From positions 7,638,501 through 7,702,500 of the forward strand of contig NC_090697.1 of NCBI RefSeq assembly GCF_040954835.1: a stretch of 64,000 bases of DNA, in the 5' to 3' direction. Below the pieces are notes generated by a model. It was not told the DNA's origin, searched no databases, and worked only from the letters and a program-made list of their open reading frames with translations. This DNA comes from Lepisosteus oculatus (lineage: Eukaryota; Chordata; Actinopteri; Semionotiformes; Lepisosteidae). The translations under genes were made by a program, and so were the position numbers. Of the stretch, positions 36,034-48,089 are shown piece by piece (position 1 is the stretch's first letter; every line of letters starts with the position of its first letter).

Positions 36034-36641
36034 TAGTGGTGGGCATTTTTTAAAACACCTCCTTCCCAGAGGCTGTGGGGTGGGTCATCATCTGCCAGTG
36101 TTCTTTAGAACTTTTTTTGTTGTTGTTGATTTTTTTAAAAAGGTTGACACTACAGTTGTCTTAACAGCAGCAATATCGTTCTCCAGGTATTCTCTCCTAA
36201 CCATAACAAGTGGGGAATTAAAACCCTCATAATGGTGCTACACCTTGCCCCAGCAGGGATCACAACAGTGGGAACACTGTTTTTATGTATTAAAGTTCAT
36301 TCGCAAGAGGAATGGGCAGATGACATCTCAGATTTAAAACCTCTATGGACCTAACAGCAACTGTTTTGTTCTCTTTATCTGTCTCTCTCTTTCAGTTTCT
36401 CAGTGGCCCTGGTCACAGCAATTCAAGCTCAGGAATTCTTCTGAATGTTCAATATTGTTCATAAAAAATAAGACGGTTTCTGTACATTGAGAGTTTTATA
36501 CAGTAGCTAGACTGTATGCGTTCATATGCAAAAATTTCTTCTGCATCGCTCATTTTTAGAGTTTCTATACTGGAACACTTAATGTGTATTGTACAGAAGT
36601 TTGTATTTAAACATTCCTCTTTTGCCTTTTACAGTGCGAAA

Positions 36642-36647
36642 AATAAA
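36642..36647 (+). terminator. Candidate proximal BACH2 polyadenylation signal
   Basis: A canonical aataaa lies about 610 bases after the BACH2 stop, in the context gcgaaaaataaagaaaaa. Whether it is used cannot be told from the sequence. Confidence 0.4.
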
Positions 36648-39600
36648 GAAAAATTGGTTTGATGATCAGTTACTTTGCTAGGGGTCCCCACACATCAGCA
36701 ATATCATTCTCTGCTTTTTTAATTCTAGATATTTAAAATCTTTGTTAGGCAGACAGATTAATGTATATAATTGTGGCACTGTAAGGGTGTCCATGAGCAT
36801 GGTGATTTTGATCATGAAAAAATTGTACAGTAAAGGTTAAACTTTCATTTACACTGGGGTTACATCAGGTACCTTTTCCAGGAGTATAACGTTCCTGTGA
36901 TTTCTTAGATGTTTTCTGCCAGTAGGCTATTGTTTTCCATACAGTAAAGTATTCCTACACTCAGGATGTCAGGCTTATTTAAAATAAAACCGCCTCTTTT
37001 ATGCTAATTGGGTGTTCAAACTGACCGGCAAACAGGTATTGTGGGATATTACCCAGTGGTCATGTGAGGTGTGAATTTTATGAGGGCCTGCTAACAGTTC
37101 TGTAGATGTGAGAACAGTTTTGTTTTAAATAGGGTTTGTGTTTCAGAGTTTTAAAAGAAAAAAAGTCAGTATTTAAAAAAATAACTTTGGTGAGATTTTG
37201 GACACTTCTCACCTTTGTGAATTTCTTTCAGTGTTACTTTTTGATTTTGTGAAAGAATATGGAAATAATTGGAAACAACAGGATAAACGTGTTTCGGGAT
37301 ATGCTAAATCTTCTAGCTAATGTGGTTTTTTTTTTCGTGTTTACTTTTGCATTTCATGTCAGTTGATGGCACTTTTTTTTACAAAATGCACCTGGCACTC
37401 AAAACACAAATGAGCACTTCATAGAGGTTATATCATAGCCACAACCACTTGAAGAAAGCACTTAATTTGGCACGTAGAAGCCAGCTTCTCGTGGATAATT
37501 CTTATTATTGTCAAGAATATTAGGCTCACACTTCTATATGAATCCCGTTTATCTTTTCCTTAAAATAAATTGGAATCTGATTTTAGTATGTTCTTTTGCC
37601 ATTGTCATGTGATTTTCATTATGAGAATTAGTTTAACATCATACGGAAAAACTCTATTTATAAAACAGGAAGTAAGCCCAGTCAAATTAGATATTTTATC
37701 CTCTATCTAGGTATTAGATTATAATTCAAGAAAATATCATTTAAAAACAGTCACATATTGATCACTTGCCCTCAATGTGAAGTTTATGGAGAACATAACT
37801 ATCCCATGCATATGTGTTTTGTGGAATAATGTAATGCCTGTTACCTTTATCATTTTAGTCATCTGTATTTGCTTCCATTTCTTTTTTAAGTCCACTAAAT
37901 TTTTGCAGCTCTTTAACTACTGTTAGGTTAGTGGTGTTCTGCAAAACACCAGCAATTGGAGATCATGAGTACTGCACAAGGCAACAAACAAAGTGTTTTT
38001 AAAGATATTAACACAGGGAATTTCAAATATTTGTATTCTGAAGTGCAAGGAGAAGGGGCTGAATGCCTTCTATTCATTTGTAGGATGAAGTATGTTCTCC
38101 CACTGTTGAATTTGACAAAGAACTAAGAATCTTGAAATATGGTTGAAAATCATTACCCTAAAATACAGAGGATAATGCTGTAATGAACCATTTCATTATT
38201 AAAAAATGGGTAGCATCCATTATAAATTTTACATTGCCATTTTAAAAATAAGCTTCATTATGCATAAATCAATATGGAATATTTGTGTTGGCAAACAAAA
38301 TGTTCCAGCTCATGTTGGAATTGAGGAATAATCTGGCAGTCCTTCACTAACACTGGTAGAACACAAAACTGAACGATACTGTACCGTCTTGGCAAGCCAA
38401 TAGCTAAGAGACTATTTCTGTGGTTAACAAACCACAATTGCTCACATTTTACAGCAACTAACAGCAGTGAAACTGGCCATCACAAACTCCGGGTAAAATC
38501 ACTGCGGAAAAGCTTCCACAATTAAACTTATATGAACCACTGCTCATCCACATGATGTTTTATTAAGCTTCCGAATTTAAAGCTAGCTAGTTATTGTGAC
38601 TAGTCTGTAAAGTTGTTACTCTTTTCTTGTGTTTTTTTTTCTTCAGATGCTAGTCCATATGCTTTTGCTATATGGAATTTTATTGAAATTCGAAAAAACA
38701 ACATCAGGTAATAAAAGGGAGACTAGAATTAGGGAGGTGTACAAGTATGTGCAGGTCATCCCTATAATTTTGTTCTTTCTTACTTAATGTTCCAATCATA
38801 TGGAAAGCAATTTCGGTGACCTTCTAGTATGAAAAGCACATTCTGTATATGTTGAGAAGTATCTCCATCTACGTCAAGTGGGCTGTGATTTTTTTCAAAC
38901 ACATTGAAGGTTTCTTGTCCTGCGTAGATAAATAACTATAAGCTATAGGTAACGTTTTCTTTGTTATTATTTTGTGCTCTTTAGGTAGCAATGAGTGCAT
39001 AGCACTTTCTGTCTTGTAAATATTTTCCATGGCTTTGCTTGGAACAGCACCCAGGGAAAAAGAGATCTGATGGTGGTGCAGTGGCCCGAGACGGAAATCG
39101 TCACTCGATACAGATCATCCCTTTCATGTCACAGCGACCCCCCTCCGCCATGTAGCAGTCTAGGGGATGATTTGTTTAGGACTGGAATGCGATGCTTACT
39201 GCCACAGGGCAGTCGGAGTCAGATGGGAAACCGTGGCTGGAGGACTCCGCTGTCCCCAGCGTCTGTGGCCCTAATGCGATATCTGCACCCGCGCCCTCTC
39301 TTCCTCGGAGTGTCTCCCAGAGACTGGGGAAAAAAAACAAAACAAAAACAAAGGTGTGATTCATCGGCCCTGAGACCTGATGGTCCCGGCCGTCCTTCAC
39401 GAGGAGCCTTTGCTGTCGCCTCGGTCACGTATACCTGCGTCTGTTTCTGGAGCACGTAGTAATCTGTATATAGTGCAGATGCTCTCATATGTTGTCTCAG
39501 GGTGCCAAAAGTATAAGATATTTTTTATCCATTTATGATTCTGGAACAGACATTTTTACTGTTATTCATTCATGGGTTGATTTTTTTTTTTCCTCCTGAT

Positions 39601-40919
39601 TTTGTTTTGTCTGCTTGGGTGGCTGTGTTTGCATCCACGGGCCCTGCCCCACACCTACAAATTGTACGAGCTCGAAAGTGATCGCTGATCAGAAGCAAAA
39701 GCTGAGAAATTAGATTTGCACAAAACCAAGAAATCCCCAAAAAGGGCTAAAACTGACACTGCAAAATGAGCCTCAAAGACCAGGTCTAATTTATAAAAAC
39801 TAGTTTGAAGAGTTGTAGACTAGCATAAGAACTACAGGTATATCCACATGTTCAAAAAAACCAAACAAACTCTCAAAGATGTGCAGTGTTATAGTGATTT
39901 GTTATCTGTGCTGCATATAGTGGGCTGATTTACAGAGATTTTTAAAGTGTATTTTATATTGTTAATGTTTAAGACGAAAAGCCAGTTTGACTGAATACAG
40001 AGTACTCTTATCCTTGCTAGCTTTTAGGGGTTCGTTTAGGTGTTCTGTGCTGCTTATCATGACAGTAGTTTTTAACACTGGCTATGTCCACATAGTTTTG
40101 TGTCACAGTGAACACGACTCACCTTTTTGAAAATTTGCTAAACTTTATAATTACTGGTATCCTCGCGGAACGCAAAAATCTGAGATAATTTACAGCAAAG
40201 GACAAGTGTTTACAAAAAGTGTCACCTTTTTTTTAGCGATTTGCCATGTAAATAAAATTGCCAGAAGAGACTGATAATGTGTTGAGATATGTTTGAATGA
40301 CAATGCCCACTACTTACTATGCGTTTTACAACTTGTCAGTAGACCGGTTTGTTTCAGAATTATGTGGATACAAGTGCACCTCCAATTTTTGCCTTACAAA
40401 TTTCAGAGGCCATATTCACATCAGCGTGAACTGAGTGTATGCAGGGGCCTAAGCCCCCCACCCCCTTGTCAACAGTATGGACTTTCTCACACTTATCTAC
40501 CTGTAAAATCCTTCATACCTCTCATAACTGGTCAATGACTGTATCAACAAACTGCATCAGGTGTTTTTTCTACATGCTTTTTACACAGATTCTATGGGAT
40601 TATTGTATTAGTAGATTTGGTGCATCATTTTTTAATGTACTGGTTCTTAAGCTTGTAGTCTCCAAGTTATTTTTTTTTCTAGAAGACTGTGTTTTTGTGT
40701 TAATATTGTCGATTTGAGATAGCTGTTATTTGCTTTTTCTGTTACTAAGAGTTTTTACCGTTTTTATTTTCAAAATTGCTACATGATCCTAATGAATTTA
40801 ATGACTCCCTAAACCCATTGTAAATACAGTATTGTGCAAAAAATCCCCTTTCATTCATTTGAATTGCTAGTGTTATAAAATTACTGATTTTTTTGTCTAG
40901 ACACCATTTCTGTTAATGA

Positions 40920-40925
40920 AATAAA
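40920..40925 (+). terminator. Candidate distal BACH2 polyadenylation signal
   Basis: A canonical aataaa is followed about 25 bases later by tttgtgggtttt, a GT/T-rich downstream element. The next sequence is a repeat-bearing intergenic gap, which fits the end of a transcription unit. Confidence 0.45.
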
Positions 40926-41017
40926 GAACATATCAAGTATAACAATCTTTGTGGGTTTTATTCTGCTCTCTTGTATTTTATTTTATCCTTGAAACAACCG
41001 GTTAAAGCTACACAAAA

Positions 41018-41100
41018 GAAAGAAGGCTTCACAGCTGAAACGTTGTGTTTTCTCTCTTCTCTTTTCAGCATGGAATAAACCTACTACTTGTTCCTTTATA
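41018..41100 (+). mobile_element. Penelope-like repeat fragment (single arm)
   Basis: The sequence from agaaggcttcacagctgaaa through cgttgtgttttctctcttct to gcatggaataaacctactac and cttgttccttt matches the right arm of the palindrome at 7745. The hammerhead-like core is degenerate here: the ggct/agcc stem is altered to gctt/agct. Confidence 0.55.
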
Positions 41101-41334
41101 GAATGCTAACTCTAACTAAAACTAATTTCAATCTATATTTTGCATCTGTTTCTCAGCTTTTGTTTAGGATCATAATTGTTAAAAGAGAGGTAGTACATAT
41201 ACAGTACCATCTATTGCATGGCTGTCTGTAACTGTAAGAAAATGAAATGACGCATACCCATTTTTTTAAAGTTCACTTTTCAAAACATGAATGTTTAGGA
41301 GTCTGAGGTTAACTTAACTTACAGAAAATGTCAG

Positions 41335-42300
41335 CAAAAACAGAAGGAAATGTTTATTTCATAAATATTCAGAGCAGTGAACCCAGTATTTGATGGGAGC
41401 ACCTTTGGCAGCACTTGCAGACGCAAGTCATTTTGAGTCGGGATCAACTTGACACATCGGGTCATTGCACTTTGTGCGCGTTTTTCTCCGCAGATTTGCT
41501 CAAGCTCTCTAAAGTTAATTGGCTTAGCTTATATGATCGGGGATCATTTCTGGACAGCTGTTTTCAAGTCTTGCTACAGATTCCCAATATGATTCAAGTC
41601 AGACCTTTCGCTGGGACTGTCCACTGTAGCTTTGTGGAGTAAATAGGATCTTCTTTATTGATGAGCTTTATCTCTCATCTCAGCCATTGAACCCTGTAGC
41701 TCTTTTAACATTGTCGTTGGCCTCCAAGTAGATTCACTAATTGGTTTCCTCCTTGCCCAGCAGGTCAGTTTGGAGGGACAGCCTGATATCGCCAGTGTTG
41801 GGATGCCTTTCACTTCTTAATGATCAAGTTTGCCATGCTCAAAGGGGCATTAAGGGTCTTTGAAATGTTTTCTGTGCACTTCTTCTGATCCGTGTCTTTA
41901 CCCCTGAGTTGTTTTGAAAGCTCCTTGGTCTTCATGGTTGAATCTTTGCTTGAAATTCACTACCTGGTGGAGGGACCATGCAGAGATACAGGTACTGTAT
42001 ATTTATAGTGAAGTCATTGTTTTGAACTTCTACTATTGCTCACAGACAAAGGACACCACTTATTATGTGGCATGTTCAAGTCATTTTAATTTTCTATTCC
42101 AAAATGTCAGTTTTCCACAGCAAAAAAAGTTTGACTATTTCTGCAGTCACGAGTTCTGTTTTTCTACAACATAATCTATTTATTTTTTTGCTTTAGATAT
42201 ATGAAGTAGGTTGTACATACAGTATGGCAAATAGTAATATTGCAGCAACAAAATGTGAAAACTGTGGAAGGGTCTGAATACTTTTGCAAGGCACTGTACA
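41335..42300. mobile_element. Tc1-type non-autonomous element
   Basis: The right end tgaatacttttgcaaggcac at about 42275 is a typical fish Tc1 terminal repeat. The left portion (tatttgatgggagcaccttt, ggcagcacttgcagacgcaa) matches internal non-coding sequence found in such elements. The left terminus is not sharp. No transposase codons survive. Confidence 0.6.
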
Positions 42301-45260
42301 TCATGAAAGCCAGTTCCAAAAATGACTACACATGCCTAGGCTATGATATTATTTCCTATATGCTTCCGAATTTGCTTGGAATTACAGAATTTGTTCCGCG
42401 TTTATGAGACTATGCTACACAATAACATAAGACCAATTCAGGCAAGGAGTTCATTAGACTGGTCAAGAGTCACCAGCTGTAAATCCAATTGAGTAGCATT
42501 TTTAACCAATTTAAATTAAAGCTGGAACCCAGAAGAACACCCCACACATAAACAGGAACTCAAAACGGCTCCCGACAAGCAGCTCAAATGATCACACAAA
42601 GACATGGGCGAGCTCAATGAGCCACAGACTCCATGCAGTTATAACCTCAAATCCTGCTGTTTACTCAATTTACGTCTGTTCTCTGAGGGCAGAGTGAGTG
42701 TGTCTCAATACTTGCATTCACATGAAATCACTGGGTTGTTCCAATATGATCAAATGTGTATATTAGTGTAAATGAGTTAGCCAAAAAATGTATATTGTTC
42801 TTAACATCCATATTAATCAAATTATCACAAATTTCTTGACATTAAGGCAAAAATTAGATTTGACTGCTGTCGCATCCATGTCTGTAGTAGTCAGTTTCTT
42901 AGTTTTTGCAGTGTTCATCGTCTGAAGATCATGGGACATATGTTTCTGCATGCTCTGGATGCCTGAACACAAAATAATAGCATTGGAAAACACGGAGGGC
43001 ACTACAAAATTGTGTCATGTTTGTACACACCATCGGCCCTTTATGTTTGAAAATATGGTTCAGTTTAAATAGCTGTAGTGTCAATTTGCCAAAGACATAC
43101 TTTATGGGAAAATAACATTTGCAAAAAATCATTATAAAGAACTGTAAATGCCATACGAGCCTGACAGTCCAAACTTCATTTGTGGTATGTTTGTAGACAA
43201 AGCCTAGTTAATGTTATAAAAATATATACTATTTGAAATAAAAACAGACAACCTCACAATCTGAAAAACGTTTTAAAACAGAAAAATGTCCATTTAATTA
43301 TTTTACTCCAGATGAAAGTTAAGAAAATTATCAACGTTTTGTCTGCAGGGTATTTTGCTTTATTTAGATCCGATGACTGACATGACAATATTGAAAACAT
43401 TTTGCAAGATCTTTCCACTTTCTTCTGTTTCCAAATACAAGGCATTTAATTTCCCCAAGTTATGATTTAAATGAAACATGATTTTAATCTTGTTTTTGAT
43501 ACTTATAATATCTCAGCCTCCAATGGCATATTCCTACAAAGCTATGAATGTTATTAAAACGCCCCTTTAAAGAACCTGCATTATCTACTGGTTCTTAACC
43601 TAAGGCTTTCATTATATCTATTCAATTGATTGTCAAAAGATTTTTATTTTTTATTTTAAGGTCAATAAATCAGAACATTTTTTCCTTAATTTTAATTCAT
43701 AATGATTCTAGAAAGGAAAGATTCATAATTACCTCAATCTAGAGAATAAAGCAGTGTATGACAAAGAAACTTACAAAGGGATGTCAAATATATGTGCCTT
43801 AAAGTATCTATATGTTATGAACCGTTTTTCAACTACCATGCATTATTTTTTTCTTTATTTTTTTAGAACACTCCATTTAAACATGCCATTTGACAAAAAA
43901 AACTTGAAATTGGCCATGATTGGAATTTTGCTACAGTTCCATTTTCTGTAGTTTTAATTTCCCTGACATCAAAATACTTTTAAAGAAATAAAGTGTGGGT
44001 TACTTATATTCATTTTTTTTTCATGTTTAACTATCTATTGTAAAGAAAGGGACAACATATTTTAACATTTCTCCTACTGAGTGCACTGATTACTTTGATT
44101 TTAACACAAAATTTGTATTTTTATTACAGAAAAGCTGCAATAGTACTTGGTAAGTAAAGAGGACATACATTACTTTGTAATTATGATATTAGAATGGATA
44201 AACTTGTTTAAAAAGTCTGAAAGTGCTAAAATGTTACTAGTAAGAGCCACATGGCAATGTTATATAATTTATATACAGAGCATGTGGATCACTCTTCTCA
44301 GCTGGTACTGGCTGGTTTCTCTTCTGCATAAATCTGCATAAAATCACATAAATGAATGCACTTCAAACTGCCCACTAAAAAGAACCTTCCAGACTTACGT
44401 TCTGTAAAACTCAAGTTTGATCAACAACATCCCAAGATATTAGGTGGTTTCATTTCTGTCTTCTAACAAGGAAACTGGAAGAAAAAGCCCTTAAACTTAA
44501 ATTTCACAATAACATGCAATAGAAATGTTCTATTTCTCAAATCAGTAATTTACACCTGTGCAATTTTCTAGGCTGCTTCTAACTTGCCCAGCAATTCTAA
44601 CTCTCCTGTAATCGCGATTTATTCTGAATACAGTACTTCACTGTTGGCTAGTTTACTTCCAGGAAGCAAGGAAGCAGGACTATACAGTATCTTAACATAG
44701 TCATTGATGAATATAAGAGCAGCATTCAATCAGCATTTCTGTAACTGCTTCATTTAGTACTCATTTCTAAAACATTCTTCCTATTACCAAGCAAGAAGCA
44801 GCTTCTTGTAGTGTGAAAACTTCAGATAAGCTTGCCTCTCGTTTGCTGCTGAATCGGAAGGGTGAAAATTAAGGTTATTTTGTCCAGCAAGTTATACAAA
44901 GAGCATATTAGTGTCTCGTTTCTGCCAGTTTCTTCCTTTGCTATGATAAGCAACCTCCCAGGTTAAAATAGGTAGAAATCAAGTTTACAATAAACAGAAA
45001 TGCGATCATTATAAAGTGCTTTAAATATTTACTGTATATGGAAGAAAAATCTAAGTTAGAAAAACAGGCATTAATAGCACTACATAGACTTGCCAGCATT
45101 TTTCACCCTTAGTACAGCCTTTGAACTCAGCAGAAAGCAAAGTGTTAATTTATGAAAATGCAATTGTGAACAATGTAAGGTGTTTCAGGGAGGTCTCCTG
45201 GTGAGCCCTGTTCAACAACTGTAGCACTGTTGTACGCCTTCATTCTTCAGTTTTCAATTT

Positions 45261-45299
45261 TTATTTCTTCATGATGGATGAAAGCTCCAAGATCATGCT
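45261..45299 (-). CDS. GJA10: GJA10 terminal coding exon (12 residues)
   Basis: After the acceptor ttttcttttttcag the sequence reads [12 protein letters not shown] and then taa. This is the conserved C-terminal peptide of the Cx57/Cx62 group, which in mouse is, as I recall, encoded as 12 residues on a separate last exon. Phase 0 joining to M503 restores the family motif [17 protein letters not shown]. It is too short to be found as an open frame on its own. Confidence 0.88.
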   Translation of the reverse strand, partial: SMILELSSIMKK

Positions 45300-48089
45300 C
45301 TGAAAAAAGAAAAATAAGACTTTTCAGGTGTGATTCCTTGGTATTAACAGTCTACCTGATATGTAAGAGTGTACTTAGAGTTTAATTCTTTTAAAATGTA
45401 AATATAAAAGAACAAACTTAAAATGTACTGCATTATTAACATGCTAGTTGGTATAATTAAATACAGTTGTACAGCTTATTCACATTGAAGACTGTTGGTA
45501 AAATAGAGGAACAACAGTTTTTTTTTTATTAGGCACGCTTTGCAATACACGCTATCAGAAAAAAGTTTGTTGGTACCTTGGAACATTTTTTGAACATGAA
45601 ATGTGAGATTTGTGTGCTTAGGTCACTAATCAGGTTCATATTTAAGCCCCACTTCACAGAAAAGTTACGTATAAACTTCAAAACTTGAGATTGGACTTCA
45701 GAAATGTTACTTCTTTTTAAATGGTATTTCTTTTTTTGGAGTTCTAAAACTTTTTCTTGGAAAATGAGAATTGGTCTTCATTTTCACAGCTTACAGGTCA
45801 CATGTGTAAAACTGCATTTTTAACTGCATGCCTATTTGGCAAATTAGCTCATTTCATTATTATAACAATAAACTAACAAGTGATAGGTTTATTCCAAATT
45901 GAAAAGAGAAGAAAGAAAACACAACGTTTTGGCTGTGGAGCCTTCTACTTGTTCCTTTGCAGCCTACGCATGCTGGCGCAGCTACCTACCTGAACGACAA
46001 TAAAACTAATGTCCATTACCGGCATTGGTCATAGTAGAACCATCAATAATAATGTATCATTTTGAGCTCATCTTACACTCGCCTGATACTCTTGTCAAAA
46101 CAATATTAATTCGGCACATATTTGCATAAAGCTGGGTATTTGGGAATAAATATTTGTGTGATGAAAGTTGACCAAAAGTACAAAACCAGTTAAAGTCTGG
46201 AACCAAAACCTTCCCCGCCCAGCGCAAGAATAATTATGAGGAACGAGATGTCATTATTATGCGTTATACTTTAAAATGTCAAATTTACTATATAAATCTG
46301 TGGATTATCATTTGTATACTTCTGGTGTCACTCATATAATCAGTGAATGCGTTCATCTCTAAGAGGAGAAGGAGAGTTGACTGATTTCGCCGTTAGCGCC
46401 CTTTTCGCTATTTCCCAGAAACGTGTTCCCAGAAACGTCAGGCTTTGAGAGCTTTAGAAACGGACAACGGCCGACAGAGTCGGAACTCAGGCGTTATGTT
46501 AAAGAGGGGGGCAATTATAATATCTTTTCCAAGGTGATCGGATCGGAAGGCCCGGCGGGTCTTGTGGTTCGTCTACTTGCCATGGACATTCTCCTCCCCG
46601 ACGGAGGAGGGGTGATCGGTGGGCTTTCTCCTTTTCCCAGCCGCTTGGATTCGGATCCAGAGCCGCTTCTGGAGTCGGGGCTGGCGGACCGACTCGCCAG
46701 CTTGCTCTCCGACACCACCCTGGACATAAAACTCGCCTTCCTGGTGGAAGGGTAGTGCCCGCTGTCCGGAGAATCGCTCCGGTCCTCGCTGTAGTCCTTG
46801 CCGCAGCTCACCCGGCTCTGGATGCGCAGCGCGTTGCGCACAGCGGCGGGGATTTCCAGCTGGCTCGACTGGAAAGAAGCCTTGGCAGAGGGGGCGCCGT
46901 GCTTGGAAAGGTTGTAGTTCTTGGGACACATGCCGTTATGGTGGAACCTGCTATTGGAGTCATCACTGCTGCACGAGTGGTCCCGGTTTTCTAAAGTATT
47001 GCGGCTTTCCGAAGTTTTCTCCTGGTGCTGAGCGCGGAGGTCTCCGTGACTGGCTTCTCGGAAGTGCCTTGGCTGCGGTTCGGGGCCGTCCGCCTGGTCT
47101 CGGCCCCCGCAGTTGTTGTTGTTTCTCAAAACCTCGTTGTTGGCGTCACTGGGCCCATTCAACGTTTTAAATCCAGCCGAGGGCATGTAAATGGGCAGGG
47201 GTTCCAGCTGTCCCTCCTGAAGGATTTTGTACGTTGTCTGCGTCAATGGCATCACTTTGTGTGGCGAAGAGTTCGTGAGTACGCACACTTGCTGGACCAT
47301 AGAGTTTTTCTTGGATTTGCAAACACTGTCTTCGTCGGCGCCTTGCTTCCCGTCGATCCCGTAGAGACTTTGCTTGATTTTTTTCACTCCCAGGTGGGAA
47401 ATTTCAAGAAGGTTCAGAGACAGCGAAACCGCAGCAATGCTAATCATAAAAACCATGAAAACGGTTTTTTCGGTCGGCCTGGAAACGAAACAATCCACCG
47501 CGTTTGGGCATGGCATCCTTTCGCATTGATACAACGGATCCAGCTGGATTCCGTACAAGACGTATTGGCCCACCATAAAGCCAACTTCGACCACTGACCT
47601 TGTTAGGATATGGATAACATACGTCCGTAACAAGGAGCCCCTTAGAGGTGCTTTGTTGACTTTCTTCTGCTCTTCCAACTTTCTCAGTTCTCTCTCCAGT
47701 CTTTTGTGCTCCTCCAGAAGAGGTTCAATCTCCTCCAGTTCAGCCCTCAGCTGAGCCTTTTTTTTCTGCCTTTCCTTCTCCAGCGCTCTCAGCCGGTAGA
47801 GTGCGTGACCCATGTACACCAGGGAGGGCGAAGAGACAAAGATGATCTGCAGTACCCAGTACCGTATCAGGGAAATGGGGAAAGCCTTGTCATAGCAGAC
47901 GTTTCTGCACCCGGGCTGCTGCGTGTTGCAAATGAATTCGCTCTGCTCGTCGTCCCAGACATCTTCAGCCGCCACTCCCAGAACCAGCATCCGGAATATG
48001 AAGAGGATGGTCAGCCATATTTTCCCCACTATGGTAGAGTGAATGTGGACTTCTTCCAAGATGCTGCCGAGCAAGTTCCAGTCCCCCAT
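45261..48089 (-). CDS. GJA10: GJA10, gap junction alpha-10 connexin (two coding exons)
   Basis: Exon 1 (48089-46581, 503 codons) and a terminal exon (45299-45261, 12 codons plus stop) make a 515-aa connexin. Seen: N-terminus [19 protein letters not shown]; four membrane segments at about 21-40, 76-96, 152-180 and 207-230; first extracellular loop with C54, C61, C65 (CX6CX3C) and second with C189, C194, C200 (CX4CX5C). A Lys/Glu-rich cytoplasmic loop (about 101-148) and a long Ser-rich tail end in [17 protein letters not shown]. Connexins form hexameric hemichannels that dock between cells. This subtype (mouse Cx57, human Cx62, fish Cx52 group) is known from retinal horizontal cells. The tail junction uses a GC donor (gcaagt). 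Without splicing the frame would run on for 21 unrelated residues to a stop at 46515. Related GJA9 is the main alternative, but synteny with BACH2 and CASP8AP2 supports GJA10. Confidence 0.93.
45300..46580 (-). other. GJA10: GJA10 terminal GC-AG intron
   Basis: The 1,281-bp intron runs from gcaagt (46580 downward) to ttttcttttttcag (ending at 45300) on the - strand. It contains a Penelope-like fragment at 45876-45995. The rest is AT-rich with no recognised feature. Confidence 0.8.
45876..45995 (-). mobile_element. Penelope-like repeat fragment (deleted hairpin)
   Basis: The left half (ggtttattccaaattgaaaa, gaaaacacaacgttttggct, gtggagccttct) is the reverse-complement arm of the element at 7745. 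It runs directly into acttgttcctttgcagccta and catgctggcgcagctacc, the outer right flank of that element. The right arm has been deleted. It lies inside the GJA10 terminal intron. Confidence 0.55.
46581..48089 (-). CDS. GJA10: GJA10 main coding exon
   Basis: This is a continuous frame from ATG at 48089 to the junction codon ATG (M503) at 46581. It contains all four transmembrane segments and both Cys-motif loops. The last residues GRRMSM are followed by gcaagtag, a strong GC-type splice donor. A possible acceptor (tttttattgtaag) lies just upstream of the start, so a separate 5' UTR exon is likely. Confidence 0.93.

Larger units (their letters stand above)
36034..40945 (+). other. BACH2: BACH2 3' UTR (inferred extent)
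   Basis: No coding frame follows the stop. A proximal aataaa at 36642-36647 and a distal one at 40920-40925, the latter followed by a GT-rich stretch (tttgtgggttttatt), would give 3' UTRs of about 0.6 and 4.9 kb. BACH2 mRNAs in other vertebrates carry very long 3' UTRs, so the distal end is plausible. The region is AT-rich with a GC-richer island at about 39050-39460. No repeat of the families listed here was seen inside it. Confidence 0.5.
40946..45260. other. Intergenic region between convergent BACH2 and GJA10
   Basis: There is no supported gene. The gap contains a Penelope-like fragment (41018), a Tc1-type non-autonomous element (41335-42300), and AT-rich sequence from 42.3 to 45.2 kb in which I recognise nothing. 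The right part should include the GJA10 3' UTR. Possible - strand aataaa signals are at 44623-44618 and 44125-44120. Confidence 0.6.

Noticed and set aside
38995..39459. 154-codon open frame in the BACH2 3' UTR as a gene
   Set aside because: It has no ATG at its start, no recognisable domain and no splice context.
46423..47597. Open frames of 79-190 codons on the + strand opposite GJA10
   Set aside because: They are antisense shadows of the connexin exon, whose own frame has all family motifs.
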